In this document: in pieces, positions 15,249-22,951 of the stretch
How positions within the stretch are numbered: position 1 is the stretch's first letter
Layout: each line of letters starts with the position of its first letter
Notes under the pieces: generated by a model
What the model was told of the DNA's origin: nothing
The model's database searches: none
Seen by the model: only the letters and a program-made list of their open reading frames with translations
From: Nitrospirillum sp034653275
GTDB lineage: Bacteria; Pseudomonadota; Alphaproteobacteria; Azospirillales; Azospirillaceae
DNA length: 64,000 bases
Reading direction: 5' to 3'
NCBI RefSeq assembly: GCF_034653275.1
Contig: NZ_JAYEES010000003.1
Span: 124,001 to 188,000, forward strand
Made by a program: the position numbers and the translations under genes

Positions 15249-16511
15249 ATGGCCTTCTCCTATGTTTCCGGCGTGCTGACCGCCGACGGCGTTCCCCTGG
15301 ACCGGTTGGCAGAGGCCGTCGGCACCCCCGTCTATGTCTATGCCGCCAGCCGCCTGCGGGCCAATTACCAGGCCTACGCCCGGGCCTTCGCCCGTGATCC
15401 GGTGGACGTCTGCTTCGCCCTGAAGGCCAATTCCAACCAATCCATCATCAGCCTGTTCGCCCGCCTGGGCGCCGGCGCCGACGTGGTCTCGGAGGGGGAG
15501 ATGCGCCGCGCGCTGGCCGCCGGCGTGCCGCCGGAAAAGGTGGTGTTCTCCGGCGTGGGCAAGACCCGGGACGAGCTGGCGGCGGCGCTGGTGGCCGGCA
15601 TCCACCAGATCAACGTGGAAAGCCTGCCGGAGCTGGAGGCCCTGTCGGCCGTGGCGACGGAGCTGGGCCGCACCGCCCCGGTGGCCCTGCGCATCAATCC
15701 GGACGTGGACGCCGGCACCCATGGCAAGATCGCCACGGGCCGCAAGGAGGACAAGTTCGGCATCGACCTGGGCCACGCGGTGGCGGCCTATGCCAAGGCC
15801 AGCGGCCTGCCCGGCCTGGCGCCCAAGGGCTATGCCGTCCACATCGGGTCGCAGTTGCTGAACATCAGCCCCTATGACGACGCCTACGGCCACCTGTCGG
15901 ACCTGGTGATCGCCACCCGTGAGGCCGGCCTGAAGATCGAGCGCCTGGACCTGGGCGGCGGCCTGGGGGTGCCCTACAAGGGCGAGACGGCGCCCGACCA
16001 CGACGCCTATGCCGGCATCGTGCGCAAGCGCCTGGGTAACCTGGGGTGCCGCCTGACGCTGGAGCCCGGCCGGTCGCTGGTGGGCGACGCCGGCGTGCTG
16101 CTGGCCCGGGTCATCTACGTCAAGGAAGGGCTGCACCGCCGCTTCCTGATCGTGGACGCGGCCATGAACGACCTGATGCGCCCCACGCTGTACGACGCCT
16201 ATCACGGCATCCGCCCGGTGCTGGAACCCGCGGCCGACGCCCCGCTTTCCCCCATGGACGTGGTGGGCCCCATCTGCGAGACGGGCGACACCTTCGCCCG
16301 CCAGCGGGAGCTGCCGCCGGTGGGCCAGGGCGAACTGGTGGCTTTCATGACCGCCGGGGCCTACGGCGCCGCCATGTCGTCCACCTACAACTCCCGCCCG
16401 CTGGTGGCGGAGGTGCTGGTGGATGAAGGCCAGTGGGCGGTCATCCGCCGCCGCCAGACGTTCGAGGAAATGCTGGCCCTGGACGTGGCGCCCCAATGGC
16501 GCCACGTTTAA
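15249..16511 (+). CDS. lysA: Diaminopimelate decarboxylase
   Basis: PLP enzyme that converts meso-diaminopimelate to lysine. The 420-residue alanine-racemase-fold protein has the PLP lysine at about residue 59 in FALKANSN, the HIGSQL motif, LDLGGGLGVPY for phosphate binding, EPGRSLVGDAG, and the second-subunit motif GPICETGDTFA. The C-terminal FEEMLALD is typical of LysA. It lies 34 bp after the lipoprotein gene in the argH cluster and 59 bp before the DUF4175 gene. Confidence 0.96.
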   Translation: MAFSYVSGVLTADGVPLDRLAEAVGTPVYVYAASRLRANYQAYARAFARDPVDVCFALKANSNQSIISLFARLGAGADVVSEGEMRRALAAGVPPEKVVFSGVGKTRDELAAALVAGIHQINVESLPELEALSAVATELGRTAPVALRINPDVDAGTHGKIATGRKEDKFGIDLGHAVAAYAKASGLPGLAPKGYAVHIGSQLLNISPYDDAYGHLSDLVIATREAGLKIERLDLGGGLGVPYKGETAPDHDAYAGIVRKRLGNLGCRLTLEPGRSLVGDAGVLLARVIYVKEGLHRRFLIVDAAMNDLMRPTLYDAYHGIRPVLEPAADAPLSPMDVVGPICETGDTFARQRELPPVGQGELVAFMTAGAYGAAMSSTYNSRPLVAEVLVDEGQWAVIRRRQTFEEMLALDVAPQWRHV

Positions 16512-16570
16512 GGCGCAGGGCATAGGGCCCACACCAGAGGGCACGGGGCAGCCGAAAGGGCACCGACGGC

Positions 16571-19369
16571 ATGGCTGAAAGGGCACTCACCTCCCGCAAG
16601 GACGGTCGACGGGCATCCGATGCCGCCGCGCCCGCGGGCATCGTCGTGCCGTTTTCCCGCCTGTCGGGCGGTCCCCTGGTCCCGCCGCCGCTGAAACCCT
16701 GGCGCCGCTCCTTGCGCGCCGCCTGGCTGTCGCTGGCGGCTGAGCGGGTGGGCCTGCGGCTGTGGCCCCTGCCCGGCCTGCTGATGCTGGGCCTGGCGCT
16801 GGCCTGGTCCGGCGCCCTGCCCCACCTGCCGCCCTGGGCCCATGGCCTGGCGCTGGCCGCCTTCGCCGCCGCCGTCATCGCCCTGCTGGTCCGCCGTTTG
16901 CGCGGCCTGCGCCTGCCCGACCGCGACGCCGTGTTCCGCCGGCTGGAGCGGGACAACAACCTGCGCCACCGTCCCTTCGACCTGCTGATCGACACCCCCG
17001 TCGCCCAGGCGAAGGGCGAGCAAGGCGGCCCCGCCGCCACCCTGTGGGCCGCCGCGCAGGACCGCGCGCGCAGCACGCTGGCGGGGGTGCGCGCCGGCTG
17101 GCCCGTCCTGGATCTGCCCAGCCGCGACCCCTGGGCCTTGCGGCATGTCGCCGTGCTGCTGCTGGCGATCGCGGCCGTCATGGCCTGGGGTGACTGGCGC
17201 CCCCGCCTGATCGAGGCGCTGGATCCGGGATTCGAGGCGCCGCCCGCCGGTGCCGAGGCCGACCTGGATGTCTGGATCACCCCGCCGGAATCGACCGGCC
17301 TGCCGCCTCAGTTCCTGACCCGCCGAGGCAAGGCCCCCCAGGGCGACGGCGCGGTTGACTCCCGGGGCGACGCCAAGGGCGCGATTTCCGTGCCGGCGGG
17401 CGCCACCGTCACCGCGCGTCTGGGACCCCACCACCGTGCCCCCACGCTGTCGCTGGATGAGGACGCCGTGGCGTTGGACACGGCCGCGACCGGCGGCTTC
17501 CAGGCCAGCCGCCCCGTGACCAAGGGACAGCGCATCACCATCGCCGACCGGGGCCGCACCCTGGGCAGCTGGCCCATCCGCATCGTCGCCGACGACCCGC
17601 CGGCCATCGCCTTCCGCGAAAAGCCCAGCGCCACCGAGCGCTACGCCCTGCGCCTGGATTACACCGCCGCCGACGACTACGGCATCGCCAGCGTGACCGC
17701 CACCGTGACCCCGACCACGCGGGCGGAAGGCGCGACGGTGGAACCCCTGGTTCTAACCCTGCCCGTGCCGGCACGGCCCAGCCGCGAGGCGTCCAGCGCC
17801 GGCACGCCGGTGGTGGCCAACGCCAGCGGCTATTTCGACCTGACGGCCAGCCCCTGGGCCGGGCAGCCCGTGACCATCCAGCTGACGGCCACCGACACCG
17901 CCGGCCAGACGGCCACCAGCGACACCCAGACCACCACCCTGCCGGAGCGGGTGTTCAACAACCCCACGGCCAAGGCCGTCATCGCCCAGCGCCGCGCCTT
18001 GCTGGACAAGGGGGAGGAAGCGCGCAAGCCCGCCGTCTCCGCCCTGCTGAACCTGGCGGGTGAACTGGACGGCTATGCCGGCGATCCCACCGTGTTCATG
18101 GCGCTGTACGCCGCCGCCCGGCACCTGGGCCTGAACGATGACGCGAAATCGCTAAGCGACGTCGCCGACCTGTTGTGGGACACGGCGCTGAAGATCGAGG
18201 ACGGCAGCCTGGCCTCAGCGGAGACGGAGCTGCGCGACGCCCGCCAGCGCCTGGCCGACGCCCTGGACCGCAACGCGCCGGAAGCGGAAATCCGCCGCGA
18301 CCTGGACGCGCTGAAGTCGGCGCTGAACCGCTACATGCAGGCTCTGGCGGAAAAGAGCGACCAGCAGCAGGGCCAGAACGGCGCCCCGCCGCCGGACGAC
18401 CAGAACGGCCAGACCATCGACATGGGCCAGATGATGGAACAGCTGGAGCAGATGGCCCAGACGGGCGCCCGCGACGCCGCGCGCAAGATGCTGGACCAGA
18501 TGCAGGACCTGATGGAAAGCGTCCAGACCGGCCCGCAGAAGCCGCCGACGGAAGCCGAGCAGCAGCAGATGCGCCAGAACCTGCAGATGCTGGAAAAGCT
18601 GCAGGACCTGACCAGGCGCCAGCGCGAGCTGATGGACCAGACCTTCCGCCAGGGCGACCGGGGCGAAGCTGAGGACAGCCCGCCGCAACCCGGCACCCGG
18701 GGCGACGGTCCCAACCGCTCCACCCCCAACCGCCAGGGCGCCGCCCCCCGCCAGCCTCAGCGCGACCCGTCCGCCGAAGCCACGGCCCGCGACCTGGCCA
18801 AGCAGCAGGACGCCCTGCGCCGCGAGTTGCAGGCCCTGATGCAGCAGCAGGGGGCGCAGGCCGGCCCGCAATCCGATGAAGGCCAGGACCAGCAGGGGGA
18901 CGCCCAGCAGGGCCAGGACCAGCCTGGCGGGCAGGAGAATGGCAACGGCGGCGGCCAGGGCCCCGGCCAGGCGCCCTCCCCCCTGGACAAGGCGGACCGC
19001 GCCATGGGCCAGGCCGGCCGCGCCCTGTCGGAAGGATCGCCCGAGGACGCGGTGGAGGCCCAGGGCCGGGCGTTGGAGGCCCTGCAGGACGGGCTGAAGG
19101 GCATGGCGCAGCAGATGGCCCGCCAGATGGGCCGTGGCACCCGCGTGGCCCCCCGCAACGCCACCAACGGCCGGGGCCAGAACACCGACCCGCTGGGCCG
19201 CCAGATGACGGGCCAGGGCGCCACCAGCACCGACAGCGTCAAGATCCCCGACCATGGCGACCTGCAGCGCGCCCGGGAGATCCTGGAAGAACTGCGCCGC
19301 CGCGCCAGCGAGGCCGGCCGGCCCAAGGAAGAGCTGGACTACATCGACCGCCTGCTGAAGCGGTTCTGA
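16571..19369 (+). CDS. DUF4175 (TIGR02302-type) membrane protein
   Basis: A 932-residue protein of unknown function conserved next to lysA in alphaproteobacteria. Membrane helices lie near residues 57-75, 82-105 and 178-193. A periplasmic-looking beta-rich region (200-470) contains TAADDYGIASVTATV. The long C-terminal half (about 560-932) is very rich in Gln, Asp and Arg, with QQQ runs and repeated QMMEQLEQM / KMLDQMQDLM heptads suggestive of coiled coil. It ends with EELDYIDRLLKRF. It probably works at the envelope, but no enzymatic motif is visible. Last gene of the argH-lysA cluster, convergent with the zinc-ribbon gene. Confidence 0.88.
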   Translation: MAERALTSRKDGRRASDAAAPAGIVVPFSRLSGGPLVPPPLKPWRRSLRAAWLSLAAERVGLRLWPLPGLLMLGLALAWSGALPHLPPWAHGLALAAFAAAVIALLVRRLRGLRLPDRDAVFRRLERDNNLRHRPFDLLIDTPVAQAKGEQGGPAATLWAAAQDRARSTLAGVRAGWPVLDLPSRDPWALRHVAVLLLAIAAVMAWGDWRPRLIEALDPGFEAPPAGAEADLDVWITPPESTGLPPQFLTRRGKAPQGDGAVDSRGDAKGAISVPAGATVTARLGPHHRAPTLSLDEDAVALDTAATGGFQASRPVTKGQRITIADRGRTLGSWPIRIVADDPPAIAFREKPSATERYALRLDYTAADDYGIASVTATVTPTTRAEGATVEPLVLTLPVPARPSREASSAGTPVVANASGYFDLTASPWAGQPVTIQLTATDTAGQTATSDTQTTTLPERVFNNPTAKAVIAQRRALLDKGEEARKPAVSALLNLAGELDGYAGDPTVFMALYAAARHLGLNDDAKSLSDVADLLWDTALKIEDGSLASAETELRDARQRLADALDRNAPEAEIRRDLDALKSALNRYMQALAEKSDQQQGQNGAPPPDDQNGQTIDMGQMMEQLEQMAQTGARDAARKMLDQMQDLMESVQTGPQKPPTEAEQQQMRQNLQMLEKLQDLTRRQRELMDQTFRQGDRGEAEDSPPQPGTRGDGPNRSTPNRQGAAPRQPQRDPSAEATARDLAKQQDALRRELQALMQQQGAQAGPQSDEGQDQQGDAQQGQDQPGGQENGNGGGQGPGQAPSPLDKADRAMGQAGRALSEGSPEDAVEAQGRALEALQDGLKGMAQQMARQMGRGTRVAPRNATNGRGQNTDPLGRQMTGQGATSTDSVKIPDHGDLQRAREILEELRRRASEAGRPKEELDYIDRLLKRF

Positions 19370-19377
19370 GGCCACCC

Positions 19378-20166
19378 TCAGTTCGGCAGCACGAATTCCG
19401 GGCGGATCTGCGCCGCCTGGCCGCCCTTTTCCACGATGTTGCCGTGGTAGACGGTCTTCTCGCCGGGGAACAGGCGGCGGGCCTTGGGCTGCATGCGCCA
19501 GCGCTGGAAAGGTTTGCCGTCGGCGCCCAAGGCGGAAGCCATGAGGTCGGGCACGTCGCGCTGGCGGTCGGACTTGTTCTGCACGGTGATGTCGACGAAC
19601 AGCATGGACGTGCCTTCGACGTCGCGGAATTCCGTCTTGCTGTCCACCATCTCCAGCCCCGTGCCGGGCGGTTCCACGCCGAAGCCGAAGGCGTCGTAGA
19701 GACGGGCGGCGGCGGGCCAGGCAGTGACCACGGCGTCGCGTTCCACCGCCAGGCCGGTGATGCCGCCGGCGATGAGCACGGCCAGGACACCCCAGCGCAC
19801 GGCCGCGAACAGGCGGCGGGGCTTCTCCTCCGGTTCCGGGATCGCCATGGGCGAGGGCTGGCGCAGGCGGCCCAGCGACAGGGGCGCCGGGGCCGGCGTC
19901 TCATCTGCCGCCATGGTCAGGACGTCGTAGGCCGTCTCCCGCTCCATGGCCGCGGCCAGGTCGGCGAAGGAGGACGAGGACGGGGCGGACGACATCCAGT
20001 CGTCACCATCGTCCGCCGGCGGGGCGGCCACCGCCGGGCGGCCGGCCGTTTCCGGCACCTGATGCCAGACGGAACCGCAGGCGCTGCACCGCACGCGCCG
20101 ACCCCGCCCCAGCAAGGCGTCGTCGACCCGGAAGCGCGTGGCGCAGGACGGGCAGGTTGTTATCAT
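19378..20166 (-). CDS. MJ0042-type zinc-ribbon / DUF3426 membrane protein
   Basis: A 262-residue protein. The first 40 residues are an MJ0042 zinc ribbon (ITTCPSCATRF ... VRCSACGSVWH). A low-complexity acidic linker follows, then one membrane helix (about residues 130-150, WGVLAVLIAGGITGLAV). The C-terminal DUF3426 domain contains MLFVDITVQNKSDRQRDVPDL. The function is unknown; it often sits beside ftsE-ftsX in this class, as here beside ftsX. The cytoplasmic ribbon plus an extracytoplasmic immunoglobulin-like domain suggests a membrane-tethered sensor or regulator (inference). Confidence 0.85.
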   Translation of the reverse strand: MITTCPSCATRFRVDDALLGRGRRVRCSACGSVWHQVPETAGRPAVAAPPADDGDDWMSSAPSSSSFADLAAAMERETAYDVLTMAADETPAPAPLSLGRLRQPSPMAIPEPEEKPRRLFAAVRWGVLAVLIAGGITGLAVERDAVVTAWPAAARLYDAFGFGVEPPGTGLEMVDSKTEFRDVEGTSMLFVDITVQNKSDRQRDVPDLMASALGADGKPFQRWRMQPKARRLFPGEKTVYHGNIVEKGGQAAQIRPEFVLPN

Positions 20167-20410
20167 GGGAGGCAGGGCCAGGCCGAAATCCTTAAGAGGC
20201 GCCTTAGACTTAAACGAAAAGGTCGGGGATGCGCAAGGTGGGCCCCGGCCCTGGCCCCGACGGCGAAACGGCCTATCCCGTTCTGGCAGGCGGCCCTGAT
20301 GCCGCAGCCGTGATGCCGCCGGCCGACGCGCTGGACGCCCGCCACCCCGCCGTGCCATCACTAGGACCGATACCGTTCCCCTGGCCCGTTCCCTTGGAGA
20401 GGCAGTCCCC

Positions 20411-21310
20411 ATGAGCCGGCGCGGCCCCGCCGTCCTGTCCCTACGCCGCGATGCCACGGGCCGCTTCCTGCCCTGGCTGATCGCCCTGATGGTCTTCCTG
20501 TCCACCCTGGCGGTGGCGGCGGCGCAGCTGCTGTCCGGCTGGGCGCAGCGCTGGGACAGCGGCCTGGACGGCAGCCTGACCATCCAGGTCAGCCCGGTCG
20601 GGGACGTGAAGAAGGGCGACGGCACCACCGCCCCCCTGGATGAGCGGGTGCAGATGGTGCTGCACGCGCTGGGCGGGGTGCCCGGCATCATCAACGCCCG
20701 CCCCGTGCCTATGGCCGACGCCGCCCGCCTGGTGGAGCCCTGGCTGGGTGATGGCGCCCTGCTGCAGGATCTGCCCCTGCCCGCCCTCATCGACGTCACC
20801 GCCGGCCCGGCCGTGGACGTCGCGGCGCTGCGCCAACGCCTGGCGGCCGCCGTGCCCGGCACGTCGGTGGAGGAGCCGGGCGTGTGGCTGCGCGACCTGC
20901 GCCGCCTGGCGCGGCTGGTGGAGGCCGTGGCCCTGGTCATCGTGGCCCTGATCGGCGGGGCCGCCGTGGCCGTGGTGGTGTTCGCCGCCAAGGCCGGCCT
21001 GGCCATGCACCAGGACGAGGTCGACCTGCTGCACGTCATGGGCGCCACCGACAGCCATGTGGCCAGCCAATTCCAGCGCCACATCCTGCGCCTGTCGCTG
21101 ACCGGCGGCGTGGGCGGCACGGCCGTGGCGCTGGTCACCCTGGCCGCGCTGTCGCTGCTGTCCCGCACGGTGGAGGGCACGCTGCTGCCGCCGCTGACCC
21201 TCGCCCCCCTGCAATGGCTGGTACTGACCGCCGTGCCGGTGGTGGCCGGCGCCCTGGCCGCCATCAGCGCGCGGCTGACCGTGCTGCGCGCGCTGGAGCG
21301 GCTGCCGTGA
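20411..21310 (+). CDS. ftsX: FtsX-like cell-division permease
   Basis: A 299-residue inner-membrane protein with the FtsX layout: a cytoplasmic N-terminus, TM1 (residues 18-40), an extracytoplasmic loop with TSVEEPGVWLRDLRRLARLV, then three C-terminal helices (about 165-187, 222-248, 265-290). The segment DEVDLLHVMGATDSHVASQFQ is characteristic. FtsX pairs with the ATPase FtsE to gate cell-wall hydrolases at division. No ftsE precedes it: the 244 bp upstream contain no ATPase motif. The stop overlaps the ydcF start (GTGA), implying translational coupling. Confidence 0.85.
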   Translation: MSRRGPAVLSLRRDATGRFLPWLIALMVFLSTLAVAAAQLLSGWAQRWDSGLDGSLTIQVSPVGDVKKGDGTTAPLDERVQMVLHALGGVPGIINARPVPMADAARLVEPWLGDGALLQDLPLPALIDVTAGPAVDVAALRQRLAAAVPGTSVEEPGVWLRDLRRLARLVEAVALVIVALIGGAAVAVVVFAAKAGLAMHQDEVDLLHVMGATDSHVASQFQRHILRLSLTGGVGGTAVALVTLAALSLLSRTVEGTLLPPLTLAPLQWLVLTAVPVVAGALAAISARLTVLRALERLP

Positions 21311-21969
21311 CCTTGCCCGGGGCGCCCCTCGGGACGCGTCCGCCGCAGGCGGAACCGTCCCCCCTGGCGGGATCCGGCGCCCGGCTTTGGGGGCGCCTGC
21401 GCCGCCTGACCAGCGTGGGCGCCGCCCTGGGCGCGCTGTGGCTGGCGGGCCTGCTGACCTTCGCCGCCCACATCCCCCGCGCCCCGGAGGAAGAGACAGC
21501 GGCCACTGACGCCATCGTCGTGCTGACCGGGGGCAGCGAGCGGCTGGAGGCCGGATTCGACCTGCTGGCCGCCGGCCGGGCCCGGAAGCTGTTCATCTCC
21601 GGCGTCTATCGCGGGGTGGACGTGCGGGCCCTGCTGCGCATGTCGCAGGCGACGCCGGCCGCCCTGGAATGCTGCGTGGTGCTGGGCTACAGCGCCGACG
21701 ACACGGTGGGCAACGCGGCGGAAACGGCGCGGTGGATGCAGGCGGAGGGTTTCCATTCCCTGCGCCTGGTCACCGCCAACTATCACATGCCGCGCAGCCT
21801 GGTGGAGTTCCGCCACGCCCTGCCCGACGCCCGCATCGTGCCCCACGCGGTGCAGCCGCCCAACGTGCGCCTGGACGGCTGGTGGCACTGGCGCGGCACC
21901 GCCGGCCTGATCGTCAGCGAATACGACAAGTACCTGGTGGCCTTCCTGCGCCACGCCCTTGGCCTCTGA
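21307..21969 (+). CDS. YdcF-family DUF218 protein
   Basis: A 220-residue protein with one N-terminal membrane helix (about residues 34-53) and a DUF218 domain. The domain shows AIVVLTGGSERLEAG, ARKLFISGV, an acidic DTVGNAAETARWM, SLRLVTANYHMPRS and the closing YHMPRSLVEF region. Family members (YdcF, ElyC/SanA relatives) act in envelope polysaccharide or undecaprenyl-carrier physiology, but the reaction is unsettled. GTG start overlapping the ftsX stop. Its location between ftsX and plsC fits an envelope-biogenesis operon. Confidence 0.88.
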   Translation: MTLPGAPLGTRPPQAEPSPLAGSGARLWGRLRRLTSVGAALGALWLAGLLTFAAHIPRAPEEETAATDAIVVLTGGSERLEAGFDLLAAGRARKLFISGVYRGVDVRALLRMSQATPAALECCVVLGYSADDTVGNAAETARWMQAEGFHSLRLVTANYHMPRSLVEFRHALPDARIVPHAVQPPNVRLDGWWHWRGTAGLIVSEYDKYLVAFLRHALGL

Positions 21970-22079
21970 CCACCTCTGACCGCCTCCGGACCCCCTTCGA
22001 CGCTTGGGGGGGAGTGGACAGGCCGCGCCGCAGGCACTATCCCTGCACCCATCAACCCTGGTCACGGCGGTTACGGGCG

Positions 22080-22856
22080 ATGCTGGTTCTGCGATCCCTG
22101 CTCTTCAACATCGTCTTCTACATCTGGACGATGCTCTGGTGCTTCGGCCTGCTGTGGACCCTGGTGGTGCCCCATCGCACCATGATCTGGGCCATCCGCG
22201 GCTACATGCGCACCCTGAACTTCTGGGAACGCACCATCATCGGCCTGAAGTACGAGGTGCGCGGGCTGGAGCACCTGCCCAAGTCCGGCGCCTTCCTGGT
22301 GGGTGCCAAGCATCAGTCGATGTGGGAGACGATGAAGCTGCACCTGCTGATGGACGATCCCGCCATCGTCCTGAAGAAGGAGCTGACCTACATCCCCATC
22401 TGGGGCTGGTACGCCGCCAAGGCGCGCATGATCGCCGTGGACCGGGGCAAGCGCGGCGCCGCCATCCAGTCGCTGCTGCGCGGTGCCCGGGAGCGTGTGG
22501 CCGAGGGCCGGCCCATCGTGATCTTCCCCCAGGGCACCCGCACCGCCGTGGGTGCCTGGCGGCCCTACAAGATCGGCATCGCCCTGCTGTATGAGGCGCT
22601 GGACGTGCCGCTGGTGCCCATGGCGCTGAACTCCGGCCTGTTCTGGCCGCGCCACAAGTTCCTACGCCGCCCCGGCACCATCGTCATCGAGTTCCTGCCC
22701 CCCATCCCCCCTGGCCTGTCCAAGGACCAGGCGCTGGCCCACCTGGAGGCGGTGCTGGAGCCCGCGACCGATCGGCTGGTCATGGCCGCCGGCGGCCCGG
22801 CGACGGAGCGCCCGCCCAACGCCCCGCCCCTGGTCGAGGTGGCCGCCGCCGGCTGA
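22080..22856 (+). CDS. plsC: 1-acyl-sn-glycerol-3-phosphate acyltransferase (PlsC-type)
   Basis: Acylates lysophosphatidic acid to phosphatidic acid at the inner membrane. The 258-residue protein has one or two N-terminal membrane helices (residues 5-30) and the acyltransferase blocks in order: AKHQSMWETM (HX4E in place of HX4D), KARMIAVDRGKRG, VIFPQGTRTAVGAW (FPEGTR variant) and VPLVPMALNSG. The ATG at 22080 is chosen to begin just before the first helix. Other LPLAT-family acceptors cannot be excluded. It lies 110 bp after ydcF. Confidence 0.9.
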   Translation: MLVLRSLLFNIVFYIWTMLWCFGLLWTLVVPHRTMIWAIRGYMRTLNFWERTIIGLKYEVRGLEHLPKSGAFLVGAKHQSMWETMKLHLLMDDPAIVLKKELTYIPIWGWYAAKARMIAVDRGKRGAAIQSLLRGARERVAEGRPIVIFPQGTRTAVGAWRPYKIGIALLYEALDVPLVPMALNSGLFWPRHKFLRRPGTIVIEFLPPIPPGLSKDQALAHLEAVLEPATDRLVMAAGGPATERPPNAPPLVEVAAAG

Positions 22857-22887
22857 GCGGGCCTTTCAGCCTACGCTGGGGGCGCGA

Positions 22888-22916
22888 TTGACCGCCCCCC
22901 TCCACCGGCCTACCCT
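22888..22916 (+). promoter_or_regulatory. Candidate sigma-70 promoter of nrdJ
   Basis: TTGACC (22888-22893), a 17-bp spacer and TACCCT (22911-22916), 35 bp before the ATG. I see no cobalamin riboswitch B12 box and no NrdR-box pair in the short leader. Confidence 0.5.
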
Positions 22917-22951
22917 TCACCGGAGCAATCATCCGGGACCGGAGGGTGCGC

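Noticed and set aside
20229..20414. A 61-codon frame whose stop overlaps the ftsX start (ATGA), possibly a coupled leader gene or an ftsE remnant
   Set aside because: It is a Pro/Gly/Ala-rich chance frame with no ABC ATPase motif and no ribosome site.
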